Assembly: GCF_029382225.1 (NCBI RefSeq) | Contig: NZ_JARLTC010000033.1 | Location: forward strand, 62,001-126,000 | Source of the DNA: Spongiactinospora sp. TRM90649 | GTDB taxonomy: Bacteria; Actinomycetota; Actinomycetes; Streptosporangiales; Streptosporangiaceae | DNA length: 64,000 nt | Reading direction: 5' to 3' | Shown here: one piece after another, positions 23,048-31,407 of the stretch | Layout: the number at the start of each line of letters is the position of its first letter | Numbering within the stretch: the first letter of the stretch is position 1 | The notes under the pieces: generated by a model | Databases searched by the model: none | The model's input: only the letters and a program-made list of their open reading frames with translations | What the model was told of the DNA's origin: nothing | Position numbers and translations under genes: made by a program

Positions 23048-26000
23048 CTACTCCTCTTCGTCCGGAGCACTGGGATCGAGCAGCTCTCGCAGCCGCGCGC
23101 CCAGGTCAGGACGGTGAAAGGGGTAGGAGCCGTGGAAGTTGATGTGCTCGAAGACCAGCGGACTCAGCCGGGCCCGGATCTCGGGGCTGACCTGGCCACC
23201 CTCGATCCCCATCGCCCCGGCCTTCAACTGCTTGACCGCTGCGTCGATATAGAGCGAATTCCACCAGGTGATGGCGTTCAGACCGAGGCCCAGCGCACCC
23301 GACTGATCCTCCATGCCCCGTTCGTATCCCCTGGTCAGGCGGCCGAGGTTGCCGAAGGAGACGCGGCGGGCCAGCTGATGGCGGGATTCGCCGATGTTGA
23401 GCTGGGCCCCGATCATCCTGCGGTACTCCTCGACGTGGATGATCTGGAGCAGGTGCAGCGATTTGAAGATCCGGCCGTAGTGGGCGAAGGCGCTGCCCAG
23501 ACCAGTCAGGCGGCCGTCGGCCATCATCATGCGGATCAGGTCGTAGGCGCGGACCTGATTGGTGGCCAGCGACCCGGCCACCCGCACCATGTCGTCCCAG
23601 TGCTGCACGATGGTCGGCAACGACACCCGGCGCAGGCCCAGGGTGTTGAAGTCGCCCCAGGCGTTGCCGGACTTGTGGCCGCGGGTCAGGTCGCCCTCCA
23701 GCATGGCAACATCGACCCACCACAGCTGAGTGTCGGTGATGTCGGCATGCCGCGGCGCGAACTGGTAGCCGCAGATCGCAAACAGGCCGTAGACGACGTC
23801 GCTGTAGCTGCCCTGATCGGTGGTGATCACCTCGGGGTGCTCGACGGCGTCCAGGCGATGGACGGCGTCCAGGATGAACAGCGAGTCGCGTAGCGTGCCG
23901 GGAACCAGCAGACCGCCGAGCCCCATCACCTTGTCCGAAACGGTGTTCAACCAGGTCGAACCGCGTGAGCGCTTGCCGATGCCCCAGTACAGCGGCGAGG
24001 GCCGCGAATGCAGGGACTGGACCGGCACCCCGAACCGCATGCCGTCCACCGAGGCCACCAGCCCGCCGCCCCAGTCTGCGGCGATGTCGATCCCAGCCTG
24101 CCGCTCGACCAGGCGGGCCGAGGCGCCGGCGATGCCCTCACCGTGGAAGTAGCCCTTTTCCACGCCCAGCAGCCGGTGCTCGGTGAGCGCAGTTTCGCCC
24201 GCCTTGACCACCGGCACCAGGCCCACGTTGCACGAGCGTGCCACCGTCAGCGCGGCCAAGGAGATGTCGAGGTCGTCGCGACGCAGGTGTGTTCCGGTGA
24301 TGTGGCCCATGCAGTCGAACATCCCGGTCTTGGCGTGCGTCTCCAGCAGCAACTCGGGGTAGTCCACGCGCGGCTGCATCGCGGCCACCGCGTCGTGCAC
24401 GGCTTTGAACCCCGCGGGCAGCGGGGCGGCCTCCAGCCGCGACAGCTGCAGCTTGCCGCCCTTGATCCGGACCGACGCATTCGCCGCCAGCCCGGCGGCG
24501 ACCTGGGTGTAGGCGTCATCGACCAGCTCGGCCAGCTCGCGCAGATGAGCACGCGGGTCGCCCTCCAAGCCCAGCGCGGTCAGCACCGAGGCGCGCTCGC
24601 GTACCCACAGCCGCTCCTCGATCAGCCGGGCTCGCGGATTGCCCCACTTGTCCGCCCCCACCGCATACACATCGCGGCGGCGCAGCGCCAAATGCAGGGC
24701 CTCCAGGATGTAGAACACATACGCTGGACGGTCGATCAGCGGTGCCTCCAACTTGGGATTGTCGAACACCAGGCGCCGCCCCGACCCGGCCACCAGCTCC
24801 TCGAACCCCTTGATGTGCTCGCGGCCCGGTTTGCGCGCCGCCGTCACCCGCACCAGCGCCTTCACCGCGGCGACAACCTGAGAGCCGGCCGCCGTCGCCC
24901 CCCACGGGATGACGGAGGCCAGTTGCTCGATGAACGGCTTGACCGTGCCGTAGCGGGCCACCAGCTCCGCCCGCCACTCCAGATCACCGTCATCTTCTTC
25001 CGTCGGCAACGGCAACAGCTCCGCGACCGTGGCCAGCGCCGCCTCCAACTGCTCACGGCTGACCACCTGCACCACCGCGTCCACCACCTCGCTGGCCGTG
25101 GTGTCGGTGCGCGCGCCATCTTCGGCCACATGGACCGGCGGGGTGTCTCGCACGATCGCCCACGCGGCCGCCAGCCGAGCCGCTGCCACCCGCAACCGGG
25201 GCAGGTTGCGCAGCTTCGCCTTGTCCCCGGCCCGTCCAGCCTGCGACAGCAGCTTCGTCGACATCAGCAGGTCGAACAGCAGCAGCGCGTCATCGACCGC
25301 GACGCCTTCCAACTTCCGCACCGTGGCCAGCAGTGTGGCCTCGCGCCGGTCATCCTCAAGCTGCCTGATCCGAAAAGCCTTCGCGGTGGTTCCGAACCTG
25401 GCCAGCTCGGCCATTTTTCACCGGCGTCACCGCGCTGCAGTCCACCGCCCCGGTGCCCAGCCCCAGCACATACGCCGACCGGTCGAAGGCCTCGCACATG
25501 CCCGTGCCCGACAGTTTGGTCACCGCAGTGCGCATCCACTCCAGCACTGACACCTTCTCGCCCTCGGGCACGACCAGCGTGGCCACCAGTTCCCCGCGCA
25601 TATGCTGCGGCGCCGCCTCCACCAACGTCCGGTTGATCAAACTCAACCCCGCACGACGTACCTCGGCCACCAGCCGCGACACCGTCGTGATGCCCGGCAG
25701 CAACACCCGGTTCTCGATCAGTACAACACCGCACGGTCGAACAACTCCCGCTTGGAGTCACGCGTCTTGGCCACTCGCGAGGCCACGAACCCCGCCAGCT
25801 CGGCCTCGCCGAACCCCCGGTACTTCAGCAGCTTACGGATCTGCGCGGCGTGATCGTAGGGGGTCTGCCACCGGTCGCCGTACTGCTTGACCGCGCTCCA
25901 CTCCCCGATCCCCAACTGCTCGGCGACATACCGGATCGCCACCTCCGGCACGTCGACCGGGCCGGAGTCGGTCAGGAACGTGCCGAGCATGCGCACAGTC

Positions 26001-26170
26001 CCCCACTGAAGCGACCAGCCGAGCCGATTGTGCAGACCACGCCGACGTTGCGCTTGCGCCAGCGCGGCCTCATCCAGGAAGAAGAACCTCTCCAGCTCTT
26101 CAGGCGTCGGGTCCGCCACGAATCGGCCATACCGGCCCACCTGCTCGTCAGACAGATACTCATGCTGCAC
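23048..26170 (-). pseudogene. tnpA: Tn3-family transposase of element III, two frameshifts
   Basis: Nearly the whole TnpA can be read across three frames: MQHEYLSDEQVGRYGRFVAD (26170 down), a 1-bp loss near 25712 (VLYW/IENRVLLPG), a 1-bp gain in an A5 run at about 25414 (TPVK/MAELARFG), then an intact 788-residue stretch to TGA 23048. Catalytic-domain segments include WGGGLVASVDGMRFGVPVQS, VITTDQGSYSDVVYGLF and QLNIGESRHQLARRV. It belongs to a different TnpA branch from elements I and II but is close to element IV. The frameshifts may be sequencing errors or real decay. Confidence 0.85.
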
Positions 26171-26277
26171 GGATCGTCACGATAGGAGAGCAGTCAGCTA
26201 CTACTTGCCGGTATGCACAAATCGAGACCGACTCATCCCGCTACAACCCCGGCACCCCGCCGACCTGTGACTCAGCG

Positions 26278-26315
26278 CCTATCGAGAAATCTCGTCGAGA
26301 TATGACGGCGACCCC
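26278..26315 (-). repeat. Probable terminal inverted repeat of element III
   Basis: About 108 bp upstream of the transposase start the DNA, read on the minus strand, begins GGGGTCGCCGTCATATCTCG at 26315, the form of a Tn3-family end. Sequence between it and the transposase is similar to the matching stretch of element IV. The partner end was not found, so element III is incomplete or its other end lies in diverged sequence. Confidence 0.5.
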
Positions 26316-26345
26316 GTGAGGGCCCAGAGGGTAGGTCGGCGCCCC

Positions 26346-27308
26346 TCAGCCCTCCTGGCGGAAGATGATCGCGACACCCAGTGCGGAGCCGGTGGGCACG
26401 AACATCTCCTCGGGGCCGGTTCGGATGACCGGAACGTCGTTGTCGCGCAGGAGCTTTTCAGTGACGGAAAGGTCGCGTACGGCTATCGCGTAGGCGACGA
26501 ACGCGGGCAGGATCACCGGGCGCTCACCGGGCAGCAGGTCGGCGAGCGCCGATGCGGCCACGACGGTGACGTTCGCCCGGTCGAACCGCGTTACCCGGCC
26601 ATGTCGCGCCCGGCCGAAATAGCTTTCGTAGCGGCGCCCAAACTCGGGCAACGCCGTGTCGGCCACGCACAGCACGCAGTCGACCAGCCCGGTCGCGCCG
26701 TTGGGATGGTCGGTGTGCCGCCGGCCCTGTGGTGCGTTGGCCGGCCTGTTCTCAGCGAACCCGATCCTGCCTTCCGGCACGCGTCCTGGTGGCAGATGGA
26801 GGTCGGAGATCTCCAGGTAGCGGGCAGGCTCCATGCTGGGCCCCGTGGCCGTCTCGACGGGCCGCTGGATGTCAAGGACGCCGCCGTGGCCAACGTCTTC
26901 GGCCGTCAGTCGCGCGGCCACGCAGTCGATGTCGGGCGTGTCGGCGATCAAGATGTGCACGCCTTGGAAGCGCTGAAGAAAGGAGGTGATGTTGGCTGCG
27001 GTGGCGCGGATCGCGGCCCTCAGTCCCGGCAGTCGGTCGTCGGGTACCTGCAACGGGATCGGGCGTGCGTTGCCGGGGATGCGACCGGTGTCAGCGATGA
27101 CGGTCACCAGTTCGACGAAGCCGCGGGGGAAGTACACGTGGGCGTTGGCCACTCCGAATGGCTCCGCAGGGGCTCCCGGTGTGGCCGGCATGACGGGATA
27201 GGCGGGAGCGGCCACGGCGAAGCCGAGCCGCCGGTACAGCTCCATCGCCTGGTCCATGTCTTGCACGATGTGGCCGACGTGGTGCAGGCCGTTGATGTCA
27301 TGGCCCAT
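26346..27308 (-). CDS. VOC / glyoxalase-like domain protein
   Basis: 320 residues. The N-terminal HHVGHIVQDMDQAMELYRRL opens a VOC beta-alpha fold, with HVYFPRGFVELVTV in the first half and GLVDCVLCVADTALPEFGRR in the second. The length and pattern fit the PF13468-type glyoxalase-like proteins, two paired modules that bind a metal and a small molecule. ATG 27308 is preferred; ATG 27317 is three codons upstream. Divergent from the TetR gene at 27403 across a palindromic promoter, so probably its target. Confidence 0.8.
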   Translation of the reverse strand: MGHDINGLHHVGHIVQDMDQAMELYRRLGFAVAAPAYPVMPATPGAPAEPFGVANAHVYFPRGFVELVTVIADTGRIPGNARPIPLQVPDDRLPGLRAAIRATAANITSFLQRFQGVHILIADTPDIDCVAARLTAEDVGHGGVLDIQRPVETATGPSMEPARYLEISDLHLPPGRVPEGRIGFAENRPANAPQGRRHTDHPNGATGLVDCVLCVADTALPEFGRRYESYFGRARHGRVTRFDRANVTVVAASALADLLPGERPVILPAFVAYAIAVRDLSVTEKLLRDNDVPVIRTGPEEMFVPTGSALGVAIIFRQEG

Positions 27309-27359
27309 GACGGGCACCTCCGAAGTCCCCGATCCAACGAATGTGAGAGCTTGCCATTT

Positions 27360-27379
27360 TATGAGAGCATACCCTCATA
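27360..27379. promoter_or_regulatory. Operator between VOC and TetR genes
   Basis: TATGAG (27360-27365) and CTCATA (27374-27379) form an inverted repeat with an 8-bp spacer, in an AT-rich patch. A related half-site GTGAGAGC lies at 27343-27350. Likely binding site of the TetR protein at 27403. Confidence 0.5.
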
Positions 27380-27402
27380 TGTGTGTGCAGTAGAATTCCC
27401 AC

Positions 27403-27981
27403 GTGGCTGAGATCGGACTGCGCGAACGCAAGAAGGCCAAGACCAGGGAAACGATCCTGCGTGAGGCGTTCAGGCTCTTCCGCGAGCGTGGCTACAACGT
27501 CACCACCGTCGAGCAGATAGCCGAAGCGGCCGAGATCTCCCCGGCCACCTTCTTCCGCTACTTCCCGACGAAGGAAGAACTGGTCACACTCGACCGCTTC
27601 CCACCTCTCATCGAGGCACTGGCCTCCCAGCCTCCAGGCGCTCCCATCACCGTGCTACGTGGCGCGTTCCGCGCGGCATTCGCCGCCCTGTCCGCCGAAG
27701 AGATCGCCGCGGGGCACGCGCGGGAAGTGTTCGCGGCTACCGTGCCCGAGCTGCTGGTGGCCAACCTGCGCAGAAGCCCGGACCTGATCAGCGAGGTCTG
27801 CGCCATCGTGGCGGACCGGGCTGGATGCGCTGGGGACGACCCGAGGATCCGGAACGCAGTCGGCGCCGCCTTCGGCGTGGTGGCCATGGTCTGGATGCAG
27901 TGGGCACGCAATTCCCGCCTAGACGGCCCCGCTGAGATCGACAAGGCGCTGGCACACCTGGAGTCGGGCCTGAGCTTGTGA
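27403..27981 (+). CDS. TetR-family regulator
   Basis: 192 residues, GTG start. RERKKAKTRETILREAFRLF, then the recognition helices VEQIAEAAEISPATFFRYF and the KEELVTLD helix are canonical. The ligand domain includes FRAAFAALSAEEIAAGH and a C-terminal VVAMVWMQWARNS helix. Divergent from the VOC gene, with which it shares a short promoter that contains an inverted repeat. Confidence 0.9.
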   Translation: MAEIGLRERKKAKTRETILREAFRLFRERGYNVTTVEQIAEAAEISPATFFRYFPTKEELVTLDRFPPLIEALASQPPGAPITVLRGAFRAAFAALSAEEIAAGHAREVFAATVPELLVANLRRSPDLISEVCAIVADRAGCAGDDPRIRNAVGAAFGVVAMVWMQWARNSRLDGPAEIDKALAHLESGLSL

Positions 27982-28168
27982 ACCGGACGCCCCGAGGCCG
28001 GGCGTGTGGCTCTCATCGTCGGCCACGATCACGGCCTCCTACAGTGCGGCGTGCCATGCCGTGTCGGACCGGGGCGCCCTGCCATGATTGCTCCCAGTGG
28101 GTTTCTCCGGCCCGCCCGCCGCACCCGGCGTGCGTGTCGCCCAGCCCCACCACTGGCCGCGGCCACGC

Positions 28169-28234
28169 GCGACCGATCTCGGGGAAGCGCCGCAGCCCCT
28201 CCAGCGCCTCGTCCGTGAACACCGGAGCGACCAC
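28169..28234 (-). pseudogene. N-terminal stub of a Tn3-type transposase
   Basis: GTG 28234 reads VVAPVFTDEALEGLRRFPEI then GR, closely like the element I TnpA start MFSEEQLEQLRSFPEI. Similarity ends there and the frame continues into unrelated Gly/Arg-rich sequence. The 362-bp gap 27982-28343 holds nothing else that I can support. Confidence 0.45.
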
Positions 28235-28343
28235 GCGGCAACCTCCCGTCAGAGCCCTGAAGACCTCCCGGCCAGGAGCCTATGAGGACGGACGGCCGGG
28301 TCGCCGAGGCGGGGACCCACGGTCGTCCGAGCCTGCCGCACCC

Positions 28344-28688
28344 TCACTTGAGCCTGTCCCACGGGATGCTCTCGATGCGCTCAAGGTGGTCCTCACCCCA
28401 CTCGCCGAGCGCCGCCATCGCCGTGTTGAGCGAGCGGCCGAACGCGGTGAGGGAGTACTCCACCTTGGGCGGGACCTGGTGAAAGACCTCGCGGTGCAGC
28501 AACCCGGTGGTCTCCATCTCGCGGAGCTGCAGGATCAGCACCCGCTCGCTGATGCCGGGGGCCGCACGCCGCAGCTCGCCGAACCGCAGCGGGCCGTCCT
28601 GTAGCGAGAAGAGGATCAGCCCCTTCCACTTGCCGCCCACGACGGCTACGGCGGCATCGAGCCCACAGGTGAACGTGCGCTTCTTCAT
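28344..28688 (-). CDS. HxlR-family regulator
   Basis: 114 residues: FTCGLDAAVAVVGGKWKGLI with the conserved Cys, RFGELRRAAPGISERVLILQ, LREMETTGLLHREVFHQVPP and VEYSLTAFGRSL, the full HxlR winged helix. ATG 28688 gives MKKRTFTCG; GTG at 28694 is two codons upstream and possible. Divergent from the imine-reductase-like gene at 28823, with an AT-rich promoter between them, so that gene is the likely target. Confidence 0.9.
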   Translation of the reverse strand: MKKRTFTCGLDAAVAVVGGKWKGLILFSLQDGPLRFGELRRAAPGISERVLILQLREMETTGLLHREVFHQVPPKVEYSLTAFGRSLNTAMAALGEWGEDHLERIESIPWDRLK

Positions 28689-28822
28689 CCTCACCGGCCC
28701 ATACTTACACTTTTGTGGGTACCCGGCAAAATAGTAGGTACTTGAGGGAATGCGTGTGCTCCTGCCAGCCTGAATCTCGGCGCGCCAAGAACCGACTCTT
28801 CTCTGGCTTCGGGAGTATTCAC

Positions 28823-29725
28823 ATGACCGGCACGAACGCGACACCGGTGACCGTCGTCGGCCTGGGCTCGATGGGCGCCGCCCTGGCCGAGGCCTACGTC
28901 AGGGCGGGGCACCCGACCACCGTCTGGAACAGGACCGCGGCCAAGGCCGCCCCTCTCGTCGGCCTGGGCGCACGGCACACCGAGGACGTCGCGGTCGCGG
29001 TGGCGGCGAGTCCGCTCGTCATCACCTGCCTGACCACCTTCGACGACACCAGATCGGCGTTGCGCCCGGCCGCGGCGGCGCTGCGCGGCCGGGCGCTGGT
29101 CACCCTCAACAGCGGGTCCCCGGCCGGCGCCAGGGAAACGGCGGCCTGGGCCGCGGAACTGGGCGCCCGTTTCCTGGCCGGGGCGGTCAAGAACGTGCCC
29201 GCGGCCGTGGGCGCGCCGGAAACGCTGCTTTACTACAGCGGCGACCGGGCCGTCTTCGAAGAACACGAGGCGGCCCTGCGGGTGCTCGGCGGCGACACCG
29301 TCCATCTCGGCGAGGAGAGCGACCTCGCCGCGCTCTACGAGATGGCGGTGGGCGCCATGTTGCTGCCCGCGCTCGCCGGCTTCTTCCAGGGCGCCGCCGC
29401 GATCCAGGCGCGCGGGCTGAAGGCGAGCACGATGGTGCGCTTCGCCGGCAAGTGGCTCGACATGATCAAATCGCTGCTGCCGGTCTACGCCAAGGAGATC
29501 GACAGCGGCGACTACACCGACGCCGCCTCGTCCGTGAACCTCTTCATGGCCGCCGAAGGCCACGACGCGGACCTGGCCGAGGAGGCGAACGTCGACACGT
29601 CCTGGCTCACCCCGGTGCACGATCTCGTACGGCGGGCGGCGGCGGCCGGTCACGGCGAGCACAGCATCGCGGCTCTCACCGAGGTGTTCAAGGTGCCGGG
29701 TGGGGACGGCCCGGCTCAGCGGTAG
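28823..29725 (+). CDS. Imine reductase-like NADPH-dependent oxidoreductase 1
   Basis: 300 residues. N-terminal Rossmann fold with VVGLGSMGAALAEAYVRAG (GLGSMG at 13-18) and VWNRTAAKA, the NADPH-binding form of imine reductases and 6-phosphogluconate dehydrogenase relatives, then the all-helical C-terminal domain (GFFQGAAAIQARG, KEIDSGDYTD). At the position of the Asp/Tyr proton donor of imine reductases this protein has Ala178 (YEMAVGAM), so chemistry may differ. Frame is open upstream but ATG 28823 fits the family start. Its end overlaps the convergent TetR gene by 10 bp. Confidence 0.82.
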   Translation: MTGTNATPVTVVGLGSMGAALAEAYVRAGHPTTVWNRTAAKAAPLVGLGARHTEDVAVAVAASPLVITCLTTFDDTRSALRPAAAALRGRALVTLNSGSPAGARETAAWAAELGARFLAGAVKNVPAAVGAPETLLYYSGDRAVFEEHEAALRVLGGDTVHLGEESDLAALYEMAVGAMLLPALAGFFQGAAAIQARGLKASTMVRFAGKWLDMIKSLLPVYAKEIDSGDYTDAASSVNLFMAAEGHDADLAEEANVDTSWLTPVHDLVRRAAAAGHGEHSIAALTEVFKVPGGDGPAQR

Positions 29726-30306
29726 GAGTCGATGAGCCGGGCGAGGTGCCGCCCGGCGATCTCCAGCGGCGCCTCGCTCCGCGCCACCTGTGCCGACAGT
29801 TCCGCGCCTTCCAGCAGGTTGATCACGGTGTGCGCGAGGTCGTGCGCCACGTCGGCGGCGAAGCCGGAGCGTTCGAGCTTCTCGCGGACCAGCGTGCGCC
29901 AGTTCTCGTAGGCCTCCTCCGCGGCCTGCTGGATCGCCGGCTCCCGGCCCGCGCTCTCCAGCGCCGTGGTGGTGACCGGGCAGCCGTCCAGCCACCCGGA
30001 CTCGCGCAGCCCGCTCGCCAGGTCGCGGGTGCAGGCGACCATCGCGGCGGCGGGGTCGTCGTCCCGGTCGAACGCGGCCCGCAGGAACTCGGCGAACTCC
30101 CGGTCGCCGTGCCGGATCGCCTCGATCGCCAGTTCGCGCTTGCCGCCAGGGAAGAAGTGGTAGACCGACCCCAGGGTGGCCTTGGCCTCCTGGGAGATCT
30201 GCTTGAGGCCGGTCGCCTCGTATCCCTGCTGCTGCATCAGGCGAGAGGTGGTCCGGACGATCCGTTCCCGGGTGCCGAGCTCGTGCTGGGGTCGCATGGT
30301 TCCCAT
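29716..30306 (-). CDS. TetR-family regulator
   Basis: 196 residues (ATG 30306, or 30297). The N-terminal domain GTRERIVRTTSRLMQQQGYE, the helices ATGLKQISQEAKATLGSVYH and FPGGKRELAIEAI are typical of the TetR/YxaF group, with a C-terminal domain (PAIQQAAEEAYENWRTLV) of the LmrA/YxaF type. It faces the second imine-reductase gene across twin operators and is probably its repressor. Confidence 0.9.
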   Translation of the reverse strand: MGTMRPQHELGTRERIVRTTSRLMQQQGYEATGLKQISQEAKATLGSVYHFFPGGKRELAIEAIRHGDREFAEFLRAAFDRDDDPAAAMVACTRDLASGLRESGWLDGCPVTTTALESAGREPAIQQAAEEAYENWRTLVREKLERSGFAADVAHDLAHTVINLLEGAELSAQVARSEAPLEIAGRHLARLIDSYR

Positions 30307-30315
30307 CGTACTGGA

Positions 30316-30372
30316 TAGAGCGTTCGTTCTAGCGGCGTGCTACGGTCATGGCCAGATAGAACGTTCGTCCTA
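30316..30372. promoter_or_regulatory. Twin TetR operators before imine reductase 2
   Basis: TAGAGCGTTCGTTCTA at 30316-30331 and TAGAACGTTCGTCCTA at 30357-30372 are two copies of one 16-bp palindromic motif with centres 41 bp apart, about four helical turns. One overlaps the TetR promoter region, the other lies 18 bp before ATG 30391. Confidence 0.8.
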
Positions 30373-30390
30373 GTGATGGGGAGTATCCGA

Positions 30391-31254
30391 ATGAAGACCG
30401 TGACCGTGATCGGGCTGGGTCCGATGGGACAGGCCATGGCCGCCGCCTACCTCGACAACGGCTACGAGGTGACCGTGTGGAACCGCACCACCGCCAGGGC
30501 CGACGGCCTGGTGGCGCGGGGCGCGAAACTGGCGGAGTCGGCAGGTGCCGCGCTCGCCGCCAACGAGCTGGCGGTGCTGAGCCTGACCGACTACGACGCG
30601 ATGGACGCCATCCTGGCGCAGGTACCCGAGGCCGCACTGGCCGGCCGTACCCTGGCCAACCTCACCTCCGACACCCCGGACCGGGCCCGCCGGGCGGCCG
30701 CGTGGCTCGCCGAGCGCGGGGCCGTGCAGATCACCGGCGGCGTGCTGGTGCCGCCGCCGGGCATCGGCACGCCGGGCGCGATGACCTACTACAGCGGGCC
30801 GAAGGACGCGATCGGGGCGCATCGGACCACCCTCGAAGTGCTGACCGGGATCGACCATCTCGGCGAGGACCAGGGGCTGGCCGCGCTCTACTACCAGATC
30901 GGGATCGACATGTTCTGGACCGCGATGGCGGGCTACGTGCACGGCCAGGCGGTCGCGGAGGCCAACGGCATCTCGGCCGCCGACTTCCTGCCGCGCGCGG
31001 TGCAGACCCTGGACCTCCGCTACTTCCTTGAGTTCTACGCGCCGCGCATCACCGCGGGCAACCATGAGGGGGACGTGGACCGGATCTCCATGGGCGTGGC
31101 GAGCGTGGAACACGTCCTGAAGACCACGCGGGCCTCCGGTGTGGACGGCTCGCTCCCGGCCGCCGTCCTGGAGCTCTTCCGCCGGGGCGTCGCCGCAGGC
31201 CACGGCGGGGACAGCCTCACCAGCCTGATCGGCGTACTGCAACAGCGGCGCTGA
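30391..31254 (+). CDS. Imine reductase-like NADPH-dependent oxidoreductase 2
   Basis: 287 residues. VTVIGLGPMGQAMAAAYLDN (GLGPMG at 8-13) and VWNRTTARADGL form the NADPH site; the C-terminal domain has IGIDMFWTAMAGYVHGQA with Asp173 at the position of the catalytic Asp of imine reductases. Such enzymes reduce cyclic imines to amines. ATG 30391 has GGGGAG eight nt upstream. Regulated by the divergent TetR gene through twin operators. It is a paralogue of the protein at 28823-29725. Confidence 0.87.
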   Translation: MKTVTVIGLGPMGQAMAAAYLDNGYEVTVWNRTTARADGLVARGAKLAESAGAALAANELAVLSLTDYDAMDAILAQVPEAALAGRTLANLTSDTPDRARRAAAWLAERGAVQITGGVLVPPPGIGTPGAMTYYSGPKDAIGAHRTTLEVLTGIDHLGEDQGLAALYYQIGIDMFWTAMAGYVHGQAVAEANGISAADFLPRAVQTLDLRYFLEFYAPRITAGNHEGDVDRISMGVASVEHVLKTTRASGVDGSLPAAVLELFRRGVAAGHGGDSLTSLIGVLQQRR

Positions 31255-31358
31255 GGGCACGCACACCGGTGTGCGCGGGAGCGCGCGTTTCTTGATCAAC
31301 TTGTGGGAATTGACATTCTCGTGAGTTATCTCGGATGAGGAGGCACGCAACAGACACG

Positions 31359-31386
31359 ATTTTCCGAATTTGAATTTCTGGAAAAT
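31359..31386. promoter_or_regulatory. 28-bp palindrome with 11-6-11 layout upstream of coiled-coil gene
   Basis: ATTTTCCGAAT (31359-31369), 6-bp spacer, TTCTGGAAAAT (31376-31386). Outer seven base pairs (ATTTTCC/GGAAAAT) are perfect. The geometry equals a Xer/TnpI core site, and TTCC/GGAA cores recur in the two recombination sites of this window, but an operator for the gene at 31408 is equally possible. Confidence 0.4.
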
Positions 31387-31407
31387 GGAAATGCTAGGCT
31401 GCCAGAC

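Noticed and set aside
24008..25636. 542-codon plus-strand ORF opposite the element III transposase
   Set aside because: Low-complexity His/Gln/Arg composition; shadow of TnpA.
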